Part shown: in pieces, positions 46,651-57,302 of the stretch
Position numbering within the stretch: position 1 is the stretch's first letter
Layout of the letters: every line of letters begins with the position of its first letter
DNA from: Adiantum capillus-veneris
Lineage: Eukaryota; Streptophyta; Polypodiopsida; Polypodiales; Pteridaceae
Assembly: GCA_014529385.2 (NCBI GenBank)
Contig: CM043950.1
Location: 71,028,435-71,092,434 of the forward strand
Reading direction: 5' to 3'
Length of the DNA stretch: 64,000 bases
Program-made: the position numbers and the translations under genes
The notes under the pieces: model-generated
The model's input: only the letters and a program-made list of their open reading frames with translations
Databases searched by the model: none
What the model was told of the DNA's origin: nothing

Positions 46651-47610
46651 TCATTTTTGCTCGTAGATTGATGCAATGGCTCTCAATCTAGTTTCATCCA
46701 GTTTTTCTAGGATATCTGCCTGATTGGATAATTCATGGCCCGTCCATTCTAATTCTTTAGCGACCCGAGGCGTGGGGATAAGAAATTCAAGTGGCAAAAT
46801 CGCTTGAATTCCATAAACCATGTTGAACGGAGTTGTTCGGATTGATGTTTTGTAAGCTACTCTATATGCCCATAAAGCTGAATGCAGCTTTTGATCCCAG
46901 TCAGCTCTCGATTTGCTAACAATTTTGGTGAGAATTGTCACCAAAATCTTGTTCGTACTTTTTGCTTGGCCATTAACTTGTGGGTGATAGGGAGCTGACT
47001 TCCTGTGAATTACCATGAATTCATCCAATAGGAATTCGATCACTTCATTGATGAAGTGAGTCCCTCTATCGCTCACTATCTCTATTGGTAAGCCATATCT
47101 GGTGAAAATGTTCTCATACAAAAACTGTGCTGTCGTTTTTGCATCATTTTTGGTTGTTGATTTTGATTCCACCCATTTTGTTAGATAATCTGTTGCCACA
47201 ATAATGTATTGAGCGTTCGTTTTATATTTAAGAGACGCAATCGGTCCTACAAAATCTATTCCCCATTTTGTAAACGCTCTTGCCCCCATCATTGGCCTCA
47301 AGGACATATCATCTCGTGCTCTAGGAATCTTTGTCTTTTGGCAATTGTCACATCGTTTCACAAACTCTTCAGCGTCCATGAATAGTGTAGGCCACCATAT
47401 GCCTGCAATAAGAATTGCTTTGGCCGTTTTGTCAGCTGAGAAATGTCCACCAGCTTGTCCGCCATGTGCTTGCTCTAAGATAGGAATGTATTTCTCTTCA
47501 GTCGCGCACATTCTCAATTGATTGTCTTTTCCCTTCTTGTGAAGATTGTCCTCAATCAGTAAATAGTTTTCTGCCTCTTTCGTGATCGTTTTGATACGTG
47601 ATCTACTCAT
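46651..47610 (-). pseudogene. Ty3/gypsy integrase with catalytic Glu replaced by Lys
   Basis: A zinc domain (EQAHGGQAGGHFSADKT, then CDNCQKTK) is followed by the core: WGIDFVGPI (Asp), IVSDRGTHF (Asp) and NGQAKSTNK, where the third catalytic residue should be Glu but the codon at 46961-46963 is AAA (Lys). The core would be inactive even if expressed. ALWAYRVAYKTSI and the rest match the family. The frame is separated from the upstream part by the 37-bp-period duplication at 47599-47662. Confidence 0.9.
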
Positions 47611-47662
47611 CCCTTCAGGCAGTATGCCTTCTATGTGATCTACTCATCCCTTCAGGAAGTAT
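47599..47662. repeat. short tandem duplication causing a frameshift
   Basis: GTGATCTACTCATCCCTTCAGG followed by (A/C)AGTAT occurs twice, 37 bases apart. As 37 is not a multiple of 3, the copy shifts the minus-strand pol frame between 47615-49483 and 46651-47610. Confidence 0.9.
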
Positions 47663-48100
47663 CCTGGTGGTGAGGTATTCAACAATGTAGTTACTCCATC
47701 GGGGTGCTACAAATAATTTGAATAGAGTCGCGTGTTCTATTGGATTTTGAAATGTGCATCTAATGCATGATTTGATATGCATATGAACACTATGTTGCAT
47801 TTTCGACCAATACACACCCATTCTCATCAATCTTTGATACGTCTGTGCATGCCCATTGTGGATCCCTGTTGTTTGTACATGAGCTTGGTTTAGATACAAT
47901 TCCCGTTCACTTGATTCAACACAAAGCCAAAGGGTTTGATCCGATCCCTGTTTGTATAGCCTTCCCACCAACATTACCAATGATCTAGATGCTGCAATGG
48001 TAGATGTTTGTCTTGTCACATTCAATGACCCGATAGTCAGCAAAGGAATTACATCCTCGCTCCATCTTGGAACCATTTCTATGTTGAAAAGATATACATC
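47615..48100 (-). pseudogene. first zinc (HHCC-like) module of the integrase region
   Basis: The minus-strand frame after the chimera junction reads GRLYKQGSDQTLWLCVE, then LNQAHVQTTGIHNGHAQTY and IKSCIRCTFQNP, an HHCC-like zinc domain. It is followed by APRWSNYIVEYL, a spacer leading to the second zinc domain at about 47450-47330. Two such domains in series come from the donor element type, not the chromovirus-like upstream half. Confidence 0.6.
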
Positions 48101-49483
48101 TGGATCATGGTCAAAAACTACTTCAAACTCGGCACCATATAAATAGTGTCGCCACTTTTGTAAAGTGTGAATTATGGCATAGCGTTCTCTCTCATAGACA
48201 TAATAATTCTGTTGAGCTCTATCTAACTTTTTACTTTCAAAGGCTATAGGTCTTCCCTCCTGGAGAAGTACCGCACCAATCGCTTTATCAGTAGCATCAG
48301 TCTCTACCACAAACGGCTCAAGTGGGTCAACGATTGTTAGGATGGGAGCAATGGCTATAGCTACCTGGAGCTGGTCGAAACTACGTTTTTGGGATTCTTC
48401 CCAAGAAAAGGTCTTACCTTTTGCTTTAAGTTGATCCGTCATAGGAACAACAATTTTGGCATAATCACGGATATACTCTCGATAAAATCCAGCCACGACT
48501 AAAAATATTTGAAGCTCCTCAACCGTGTTGGGATGTGGCCATCGAAGAATGGCAGCGACCTTGTCAGTATCCATTTTGATTCTAGAATAAGAGATCACAT
48601 GACCAAGATAATGTATCTCTGTTTTAAAGAAATCACACTTGCTTTGCTTATCATACAATGCGTGAGTTTGTAGCTGTTCGAACACTAATCGTAAGTGTTC
48701 TATGTGTTCATCTTCAGTCTTACTGTAAATGAGAATGTCATCAAGGAAAACCACAAAAAACTTTCCAAGATAGGGACGTAATACACTATCCATGAGTGTC
48801 ATAAACGTAGCTAGAGCATTGGTTAGACCAAAAGGCATAACCAAAAATTCAAAATGCCCGAGCTGTGTTCTAAAGGCAGTTTTGGAGATATCTTGTAGTA
48901 GGATGCGCACCCGGTGGTATCCTGAACGAAGATCTGTCTTTGTATAGTATCTTGCCCCGTGGAGTTGATCAAACAACTCATCTACTCGAGGAAGAGGATA
49001 CTTGTTCTTGATGGTTATCGCATTTAATCCGCGATAATCTACGCACATGCGCATAGTACCATCTTTCTTTTTTACCAATAGAATTGGTGATGCCCAAGGC
49101 AAAGTGCTAGGTCTAATGAAACCATGAGCGAGGTAGTCAGCTAACTGACTCTCAACCTCCTTGGCCTCTTTAACACTCATACGATAAGGTGGTTTACTCA
49201 CCGGTTTAGTGCCTGGCAAGACATCTATGCCATGCTGCACATCATGTGTAGGGGGTAAACTTGGTGGTAAATCACTTGAGAACACATCACTGTACTCCGT
49301 GACTAAGTGAGTTAACAATTGCCGTGCAAAAGGAGAAAGTAAACTAGAGTTATGTTGGGATGGAGAATCTTGTAATTCCTGTAATGTTTGTTTTACAACA
49401 GTTGCACGTTGCTTTGTAGAATTAAAATTGAGAGCACTTTGCTCATTAGATTGGTTAACACTTTGTTGATCAGTAGAATTCAT
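48095..49483 (-). pseudogene. chromovirus-like RT and RNase H, 3' part replaced
   Basis: One open frame from ATG 49483. RT: DGTMRMCVDYRGLNAITIKN, KTDLRSGYHRVRI, MPFGLTNALATF, active site VFLDDILIYSK, YLGHVIS. RNase H starts VETDATDKAIGAVLLQEGRP and runs to HYLYGAEFEVVFDHDPD, then breaks off near 48100 before the end of the domain. The RT is one of the best-preserved frames in the window, with no internal stop. Confidence 0.92.
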
Positions 49484-50110
49484 GCACTTTGCATACCATT
49501 ACTAGAATTCACCGCACTTTGCTCTTGAGAATTCACAAGACTTGGAGACAAGCAGTAACACGAAAAGACTTCATCTATTAAATCTGCTTTCTGCAAAATA
49601 GAAAGCTTGGCTGTACCTATAAGAGGTGCAAATGGTATATTTTTCTCACCAAGCAAAAGCACATGTTTACCATTGGCCATAAAGGATAAGCATTTGTGTT
49701 CATAACTAGTGTGCAATGTATTTCCTAAACCGTGCAGCCACTCCCGTCCTAAAACTACATCATCACGGTCCATGCTTATAACTTGGAAGTCAAGGGTCAT
49801 TGTATGATCTTGAACAATAAGCTCAACCCCTTGAACTACCGTGTCCCATACTTCTTTATCATTCCCAGACATCTGCTCCACCACATACTGTGAGAGCACG
49901 GAGTTTGTGTAAGCTTTAATTTCTTGACTAGCTTATAGTTTAAGAAGTTATGAGTTGCACCATCATCCACTAAAATACGAACACGTTGTCCGTTAATAGT
50001 GTCATGCATGCAAATCAAATCATGGGGACCAAAGGTCCACATTGAAGCACACACACAACACTTGTTCTTTTTTTCCATATGAAGAACCTCTACAACACAA
50101 TATTTAGGAG
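49480..50110 (-). pseudogene. gag-proximal protease of the chimeric element
   Basis: A frame near 50000-49920 reads RILVDDGATHNFLNYKLV: the retropepsin motif with its triplet changed from D-S/T-G to D-D-G. A shifted frame (49899-49480) continues (LDFQVISMDRDDVVLGREWL), holding the LGxxWL end motif. Frames differ between PR and RT, so expression is broken. Confidence 0.8.
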
Positions 50111-50682
50111 ATGAACCTAATGTGAGGCGCTGCACCGTGTGCATGGTCTTTTCTTTGCCTTGCAAAAGAGGACAATCTTTCTTGTTATGTTGGTCCAAAA
50201 AGCATCTAAAACACAAATTGTGTTTCTTTCCACGCTCAAAATCAGCAGTGTTAAGAGACTCACGTGGAGTATCTCGTGATTTCTTAGGATTCTTAGCCTC
50301 TTGTCGGCGTGGAGAGGTAGATTGTCTCTTATTCCTCTTGGAACGTGTGGGAGGTCTACCTCGTCATTAGCTCTTAGCCACATTGCTCTTAGCAAAAGTA
50401 TTCTTAGAGTCGGGAACATTCCTTTCCTCTCTTGGTCATCATGATACTTTGTGCATGACTGATGGCTTCTTCCAAAGTTTTTGGATGTTGGGTCTTGACA
50501 TGAAGAGGATAGTCTTTGGCAAGAACCCAAACCCCGTATCTTTTGGAATTCATCTAGACCTTCTAGTTTTAATATGATTTCCTGATACTTCAAAAGGTAC
50601 TGTGCGAGAGAGAGGCCAGACATGCGGCATGCATCCCATGCTAACCAATTCTTATCTTCTTCATTGGACTCCCAAAACTCTT
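50111..50682 (-). pseudogene. gag (3' half) of the chimeric element, split by insertion
   Basis: The minus strand holds LAWDACRMSGLSLAQYLLKY (gag C-terminal helix region) and, in shifted frames, a zinc knuckle CFRCFLDQHNKKDC (CX2CX4HX4C) near 50216-50170. The sequence is cut at 50682 by the nested element and continues at 59323. Confidence 0.8.
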
Positions 50683-51075
50683 TGTAATGGCTATTGCCCG
50701 CACTAGAGCAATAGGCATTACAGGAATGATTACCCGCAACTACATTATATGTACATCAACATATAGAATGACAAGAGAAGGAAGTACACAGTACATAGGC
50801 ACATAACACCTCTTGCTTCATTCATGTATATTCCAGACTCAGAGTTACAATAGTAGATGCCATGAATATCATAGAGATTGGTTAAGTTCCATCAAAAGAC
50901 AGGTATGCCCCTCCATATACAACCGCTGCTCCAGCGCAGATCGGGAATGGTGCGCACACTCCTGTCCCATGATATCCCGTGAAGAACTGCCGCTACTGCC
51001 ACCACATACCGCATGACTCCTGATCCGCAGTGTCCAGACCTCCGCAGGACCGCATGTGCGGCTAATGCCGTAACA
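50683..51075 (-). repeat. nested element 3' LTR (393 bp)
   Basis: Plus-strand TGTAATGGC...GCCGTAACA; direct repeat of 58922-59322. No purine-rich tract is found next to its inner edge (51076 onward), which is odd for a 3' LTR. Confidence 0.93.
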
Positions 51076-51250
51076 TCTGGCACGCACGGTGGATTGCGCG
51101 AACCCACACTTAGTGCCTCCGGTTGGAAGGTTCCGGTGGTTGCTCTGCACCCTGCTCTGGTGAAGAGGAAATATCAATATAGCTAAAGCCTCTAAAATCT
51201 GCAGTATGTGCCCGATAGACCTCATCCAGAAGATGTGGATCTATCTCAAT

Positions 51251-51964
51251 TTATTCTGGCCAAGCAGCCCAAGGAATGAACTGTGTTGGCAAAGAGATAG
51301 ATTGAGGCGGCTGTGGCAGAGGAGCAAGAGGTGTATGTAACGGATAATATCGAGAAAGGTATCTATTAAGAGAAGACCAAAATGGAGGGCAAGGTGGTAG
51401 ACTGAGAGAAAAAGAATGAGCTAAGGTCTCCACCCAAAAACAGACCCTGCGTCGCTCCTTACGAAATCGACGAATCATTTTCTGCAAATGAGATACATGA
51501 GCCTGGGCTTCAGCACAATCCTCTGTAGCTTGTGCCCAATCAACAACATCAAAACCCTCGGGAACAACACTCTTACCTCTGTCAGTGTTGGATGACTCGG
51601 GTTGGTGCACCACAACCTGCTGAGTGGGTGGTTGTGCTCTCACCTCAGCAGCCAAGCGTGTGCTCCAGATTTGTAATTGATTATCTAAAAAAATTCAGAG
51701 ATCTTCTTGCATCTCCACTGCCAATGCGTCCAAATCAGTCATGTTGATCATTACATCGCTAGGGTGTGAGGCTAAGTAGGAGGCTAGGCTATGCTGTGTT
51801 CTCAACTGAAGAAATTCCTCTTGGATAGAGGCCACAAACTCCGCATTAGCCTCTCTTAACATTTGTATTTCCGCCCCTTGCTGGCGAGTTGTGGCAATCA
51901 GCTCTTCATTCTGAGTGGTTAACTCGGCAATGCGATTCTGAGAAGCCGCTACCTGCGCTTCCAA
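51251..51964 (-). pseudogene. post-pol ORF, coiled-coil part
   Basis: The frame from 51964 encodes a heptad-rich coiled coil (EAQVAASQNRIAELTTQNEE, ATTRQQGAEIQMLREANAEF). After a stop near 51695 it continues with a Pro/Ser-rich tail (51655-51251). It is in a different frame from the preceding 51949-53547 stretch, overlapping it by a few bases. No family is recognised. It may be the C-terminal part of an accessory or envelope-position protein. Confidence 0.45.
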
Positions 51965-53547
51965 CTCATTGACTCCTCCCTCTGTGGCTGGGGCTGGCCA
52001 GGCCGCAAGAATAGACTCTGCAAGTCTGCTAAAAAATGTGCCGCATGCCTGTAATTGGTCAGCAGGGGTCGTTGCTGCCGTAGCCTCCCAGGGTAGCGCT
52101 GCGGGAGAGTACCTCCCGTCGAGGCAGCCACATTAGTAGTACCCGAAGTTTCTGGTTGAGCGGGGACATCCGCATTTGGAGAAGAGCTCGTCCACAAAGG
52201 AGTAGCATTACTCACTCTCTCCTGCATTCGGCGACGTCAGCGAGCCACCGTAGAATCTTCCCAAACAAGAGATGCAGTTGGCGGAGGTGGTGTCGAAAAT
52301 TGCTGTTCCTCCCTGTCGTGCTTGCAGCTTGCTGATCCTACACCTGTAATGGCCATCTCTTGGGCTCCAGAGGATACCACTATTGTCGATGGACTAGGCA
52401 AATCCCCAACGCCAACCTGCTGCTGCTATGTTTCCCTCTCAGCCGACACTGCCAAGCTTTGTGTTTGCGACAGCGGAGCATTAGTCCCTAGGACCATCAA
52501 GCGATCATCTTCAAAGTGACAGAGAGGACGCAGGTTGAGAGGAAAAACTTCTCTCAACGGAAAAATCAATGTGAGCAGTTGGCCCACCCTTGTATTGGTT
52601 GGGGTATTCCTCCCCAACTGTGCCATTACTCGTTGGCATTCTGCCAGCAGTCGTTCTCTGACCACCGCTACCCAAGCTACTGGCCCAAAGTTGTCCGAAT
52701 GCAACACATTTCTTGCTCGGGTCGAAATGGTATAAGTTTTGGCCTGCAGTCAAATGGCCTCGAGAAACCACCTATATGCATCCCTGGTTGCTACATCTGA
52801 CAACCCTGACAGTTTATACTCCCCTTTGACCTTCAAACCAAATTCTTGCTCTACATCTGTAGCAGGGATCACATGAGAGGCGTGCACCACGCCATCGTTG
52901 GGCAAACAACAACACCTTGAAATCCTTTCTGCTATCAACTGAATCTGCTGATTATTCAGCACCACCATATCGCCAGCAGCGAGTTGCTCAATCAAACCTG
53001 TTGCTTGCAGGTGAACTGGGATCCCTTGCCAATCCAGGTTGACGAACACACGCAGCCGCAAGTCTTGCAGCCATGCATCCACTCGTCGAAGCGCGAGCTG
53101 CTGCACGAGAGTGAAAGGGACACATTGCATAAGGGAAGTTGTCATGGTGGTGATGAGATGAAGGAGTAGAGAGTAGAGCACTAAGAGCGCACGACACACG
53201 AAACAAGAGAACCACAATAAAAATCGTCTGCATGCAGTAGTAACCTTTCCACAATGATTTTCCAAAATAGGGCGATCCATGGTGTCACAACCATCATAGA
53301 TCCTTCCCCGCTTTCCAAGATTGCATGCAAAAGAATCCCCAATCATGATTAGGGCGGCTTCCGGCTCTTGTAACGCAGCAAAGGGGCACTGAATCGTGAT
53401 AGGTGAAACATAATGGCGCAGTCTGAAACCATTGACCGGCACAGAAATAACCTCCCCCCTTAACTCCGCCAAATAAAAAGAGATGGGTCTGCACGCTTGA
53501 AAAATCCAGAATGGTCCGGACCACCGTAATTTAAGCTTCCCCGGCAT
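51949..53547 (-). pseudogene. integrase GPY/F end and long post-pol ORF
   Basis: The frame starts with an integrase C-terminal module (PGKLKLRWSGPFWI, VNGFRLRHYV). It continues about 450 codons with stops near 52747 and 52423. It includes a hydrophobic, Cys-containing stretch (LLWFSCFVCRALLVLYSLLL) that may span a membrane, then soluble-looking sequence (LDWQGIPVHLQATGLIEQLA; VLHSDNFGPVAWVAVVRERL). Position after integrase is where plant elements carry env-like or accessory ORFs. No known family is recognised. Confidence 0.5.
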
Positions 53548-54800
53548 CTTCCAGAGACGGGAATTGAAGACAAGGACCAGATGTCCCCGAACAAATTGCC
53601 GGGCTTTCAGGAGATCCAGCCGTTTTTCCGCCTAGACTGCAGATCCTGCAGCACCGCAAAACTATTCAGCCGCTCTTCATCCAATTCTTGCAAAACATCC
53701 AATCAATAAATCACAGAATCCTCCGGAAGAAGCCGATCCACAATCAACATCCGCATACTCGGAATCACATGCTCCACTGGAGTGATTGCCTCCATGCCAA
53801 ATGCCAACTTAAAAGGAGTCAATCCTGTTGCCACTTTGTAAGGTGTCCGATAGGCCCATAAGGCGGAAGGAAGTTTCACATCCCAATCCGTTCGATGCAT
53901 ATTCACCAACTTTGTTAAAATCCGAATCAATTGCTTATTAGTTGATTCTGCTTGCCCATTCGCCTGAGGATAATATGGAGAATATTTCTAGTGTAATACA
54001 AAATAGAGCCGTAGCATTCTCTCCATCACCTTATTCAAAAAATGACTTCCTTTATCACTAACCAACTCAATAGGGCAGCCATATCTAGAAAAGATATCCT
54101 TATATAAGCATCCCGCCACAGAAACTGCAGTGTTGTCTTTCAAAGGCCATGCCTCCACCCATTTGGTAGCGTAATCCGTGGCTGTCAAGATATACTTATT
54201 TCCTGTGTGAGCTGCCATTGGTTTAAAAGGACCAACAAAATCCAAACCCCACTTTTGAAAAGGCTCCAAAGGCAGAACTGGCTGAAAAGGCATTCTGGAC
54301 CGTTCGGTAGGTTGCCCCAACCGCTGACACACATCACACTGTTGCACATAATTTCTCGCATTCTGAAACAATGTGGGCCACCATAATCCAGATTGGAGAA
54401 TCTTTCGATCTGTGATTAATGCTGCAAAGTGACCTCCCGCAATACCAGTATGGACTTTCTCTAATACTGCTTCCTACTCCTGTGGTAGCACACATCGGAG
54501 TAACACCTCTGCCACTGTACGATAATAGAGCTTCTCCATAATAATCTCAAAATTCCGGCTTCTAATAGCCATACGTTTCCTCTGATGGCTGGACAAGAAA
54601 GAAGGCATTTCGCCGCTATCGAGAAAATGAAACATCTCCTCATACCATGTCCATGGAATGCTAGGAATAACCCTCTCCTGTTGCGGGATTGTGCTATCCT
54701 CTGCAGCTACTCCTGTTAGAAACAGAGACGGATCCGGAAATTCATCAGCTACACCCATCGGCGGCTCTCCGGAATCTAACCTAGATAGGTATTCAGCCAT
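53548..54800 (-). pseudogene. nested element integrase
   Basis: After a tether region (WTWYEEMFHFLDSGEMPSFL), the zinc domain is VHTGIAGGHFAALITDRKIL with CDVCQRLG. The core has WGLDFVGPF (D), LVSDKGSHF (D) and NGQAESTNK (E): DDE complete. Stops at 54471-54473, 53985-53987 and 53700-53702; a single-base shift near 53630 moves the GPY/F module to the frame 53547-51949. Fits an Athila/Tat-like relative, not a chromovirus. Confidence 0.9.
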
Positions 54801-56078
54801 CGCATGCTGGGCCCTTGGCCGATGTATGACCTCAAAGTCAAATTATTGCAGCAAAAGCACCCATCTGGCCAATCTTCCCGTCAAATTCTATTGCCTTACC
54901 AGGTATAAAAGAGCCGAATGGTCCACATGGAAGAAAAAACATCGGCCCAACAGATAGTGCCGGAATTTCTTCACTGAATAAATCATCCCTAAACATTCCC
55001 TTTCAGTTACGGAATAATTTCTTTCTATGGATGATAATCGTCTATTGGCATAATAGACAGGTCGGAACCATCCTTGACTTTGTTCCTGCATCAACACACT
55101 ACCAATAGCTTGATCCGAAGCATCCCCGAACACATGAAAATCCTCACCCCAATTTGGTGCCAGCATAATCAGAGCTTTGGATAGCTGCAGTTTTAATCTC
55201 CGAAAAGCCAAATCACATTCCTGTGTCCATTCAAAATCTATAGCATGAGCTGCCCGAGTAATCAGGATTGCCAAATGCGCGACAAACCGTAAATGCCTCC
55301 CATGCCATCGGGCTTGACCTAGGAAAATCTGACATTGCTTCTGGTTCCGTGGTGCAGGCGCTTCCCTAATTGCGGCAATTTTATCCAGATCCACAGAAAT
55401 ACCATCTTCAGAAATGATATGCCCCAGTAACCTGCCACTGCGGACAGCAAATGCGCACTTTAAAGGATTCAAATTGAATTTCACCTCTCTGCATTTCATA
55501 AAGCATAACCGTAATTGTTTCAAATGCTCCAATTGTGCTCCAAAAACACTGAGATCATCCAGAAAAATCCTCATAAAATCCGTCAAATAAGGCCCAAAGA
55601 TTTGAAACATATCCCTTTGAAAAGTGCAAGGTGCATTCCGCAATCCAAACCACATTACTGTACAAGCAAATACTCCCCATGCGGTAATAAAAGCTGTTTT
55701 TGGCTGATCGCGCAATGCTATTCGGATTTGATTATATCCACTAAATCCATCCAAAAAAGTATACATCTCATGTCCTGCTACATCATCCAAAATGGAATCC
55801 AAAAACAGAAGAGGAAAAGGATCTGGAACAGTAGCTGCATTCAATTTCCGGTAATCCACACAAATTTGGATTTGCTTATTTTTCTTTGGTACGACCACAA
55901 TTGGAGAAATCCACTCCAGATTATCAATAGGGGTAATAAAACCCACTTCCAACAGGCGATCAATTTCCATCTTAACTTGCTTTTCCACATTCGGATTCAT
56001 CCTGTATGAGTGCTGCTTCACTGGCACCGCATACGGTTTCAGATTGATCGTGTGCTGATAAAACTTAGGATCCAATCC
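54801..56078 (-). pseudogene. nested element RT and RNase H
   Basis: A frame of 395 codons. RT: DNLEWISPIVVVPKKNKQIQ, CVDYRKLNAATVPDPFPL, DGFSGYNQIRIAL, active site MRIFLDDLSVF (near 55555), LLGHIIS. RNase H: VFGDASDQAIGSVLMQEQ with catalytic Asp kept, RECLGMIYSVKKFRHYL, HVDHSALLYLV. TAG stops bound it (56076-56078, 54885-54887), and a TAA near 54843 interrupts the RNase H end. Confidence 0.93.
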
Positions 56079-57302
56079 CTACATATCCGCATATTCCCAT
56101 GCGAAAACATCCTTAAACTCTGTCAGTAACTTGATCAAATCATCTCTAAAACTTGCCTCCAGCTGCTTACTAATGTATATAGGCTGCGACTCCGCTTGCT
56201 CCCCAAGAAAAACCTTCTCTAATTCATCTTCCGAAACCCTTGTAATTGTTCCCATTTGCATCTCAAACGCTCGTTCTTGCTGAATCACGTCCTCCAATGA
56301 TTCAGGACTCGGAAGAACCTGTTGTTGCTCCCCTATTTCTCCTGGAGTTCCTGAAACCCCCACCGAATTCCCTTTCGGAATCAGAGAAATATCCGCAAGG
56401 TATAGAGAAACCAAATCCGGGTTAGCTTTGAGAAATTGTTCCTCTTCATCCTCTTCTAATCCTTCCACCATAGTAGCTGTTTCAGCTATCACTGGCCATG
56501 CTGCCTGAACTGGTTGTCGGCAAGTTCCCAGCATCACACACACTTTTCTTTTACCCTTCTTTATTGTAATCATATTTGCTTCCCAATCATGCTTTACCCT
56601 CGCTTGTTGTAACCAGGGTCTTCCCAAGATAATGTGATAATCCTGATTATGATCTTCAATATTCAAGACTACTAAGGAAACAGCAAAGGATAAGCCCGCC
56701 ACATCCAAAAAAATGCCCCAAAGTAAACCCACTGCTTGCATTCTTCTTTGATCTGCCATGCGGACTACAAAGGGTGCAGGCTCCCAATCACTGAGACCAA
56801 AACGCTCACACGCTGCTTGGGTGATAATGTTTACCCCCGCTCCTCCATCCAAGAGTACCTTGTGAATGTATGTGCCATGGTATCGAACTGAAAGCTCCAG
56901 AATGCGGGTATCTGTGATCCTATTCGTCGGCAACGGGACTGAATCATCATCCTCGCTTTCAACCTTCCCAATGGCGGCTTCCCGCAGCTCAGTGGCCAAT
57001 TGTCGCAGCAATGCATTATGGAAATTCGGGACTTATTTCAACAATGAACCCAGAGGTAGTTGAATTGGTGACATGAGAACCTCTTTCCAAACTGAATTCC
57101 ACTCCTCCTGTTCTTTAATATCATCCTTATTTCCAGCTTTCCCTTCCTTTATTTCCAGACCCACAGTCGATGGCATAGTCGATGTCGATGGTCCTGCTGT
57201 CTTTACTGATGGTGCAGATTGTGGCAACCAGGACACAGTCTTTTTCCGCACTTCTTCCTGAACCGTCCAATCCGGAATTTTCACATCGGGAGTTGGAACC
57301 AC
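56079..57302 (-). pseudogene. nested element protease region
   Basis: In the gag-pol frame, a retropepsin reads KVLLDGGAGVNIITQAA (catalytic D-G-G) and ends in YHIILGRPWLQQA. It is followed by an acidic linker (EGLEEDEEEQFLKANPDL) leading to RT. A TAA at 57030-57032 lies between the gag end and the protease. The D-G-G triplet is also seen in the Tat element here. Confidence 0.88.

Noticed and set aside
50813-51016. 67-codon frame duplicated at 59052-59255
   Set aside because: It lies wholly inside the LTR pair, so its duplication reflects the LTRs, not a gene family.
55515-56009. 164-codon plus-strand frame
   Set aside because: Antisense shadow of the nested element RT, whose motifs are unmistakable on the minus strand.
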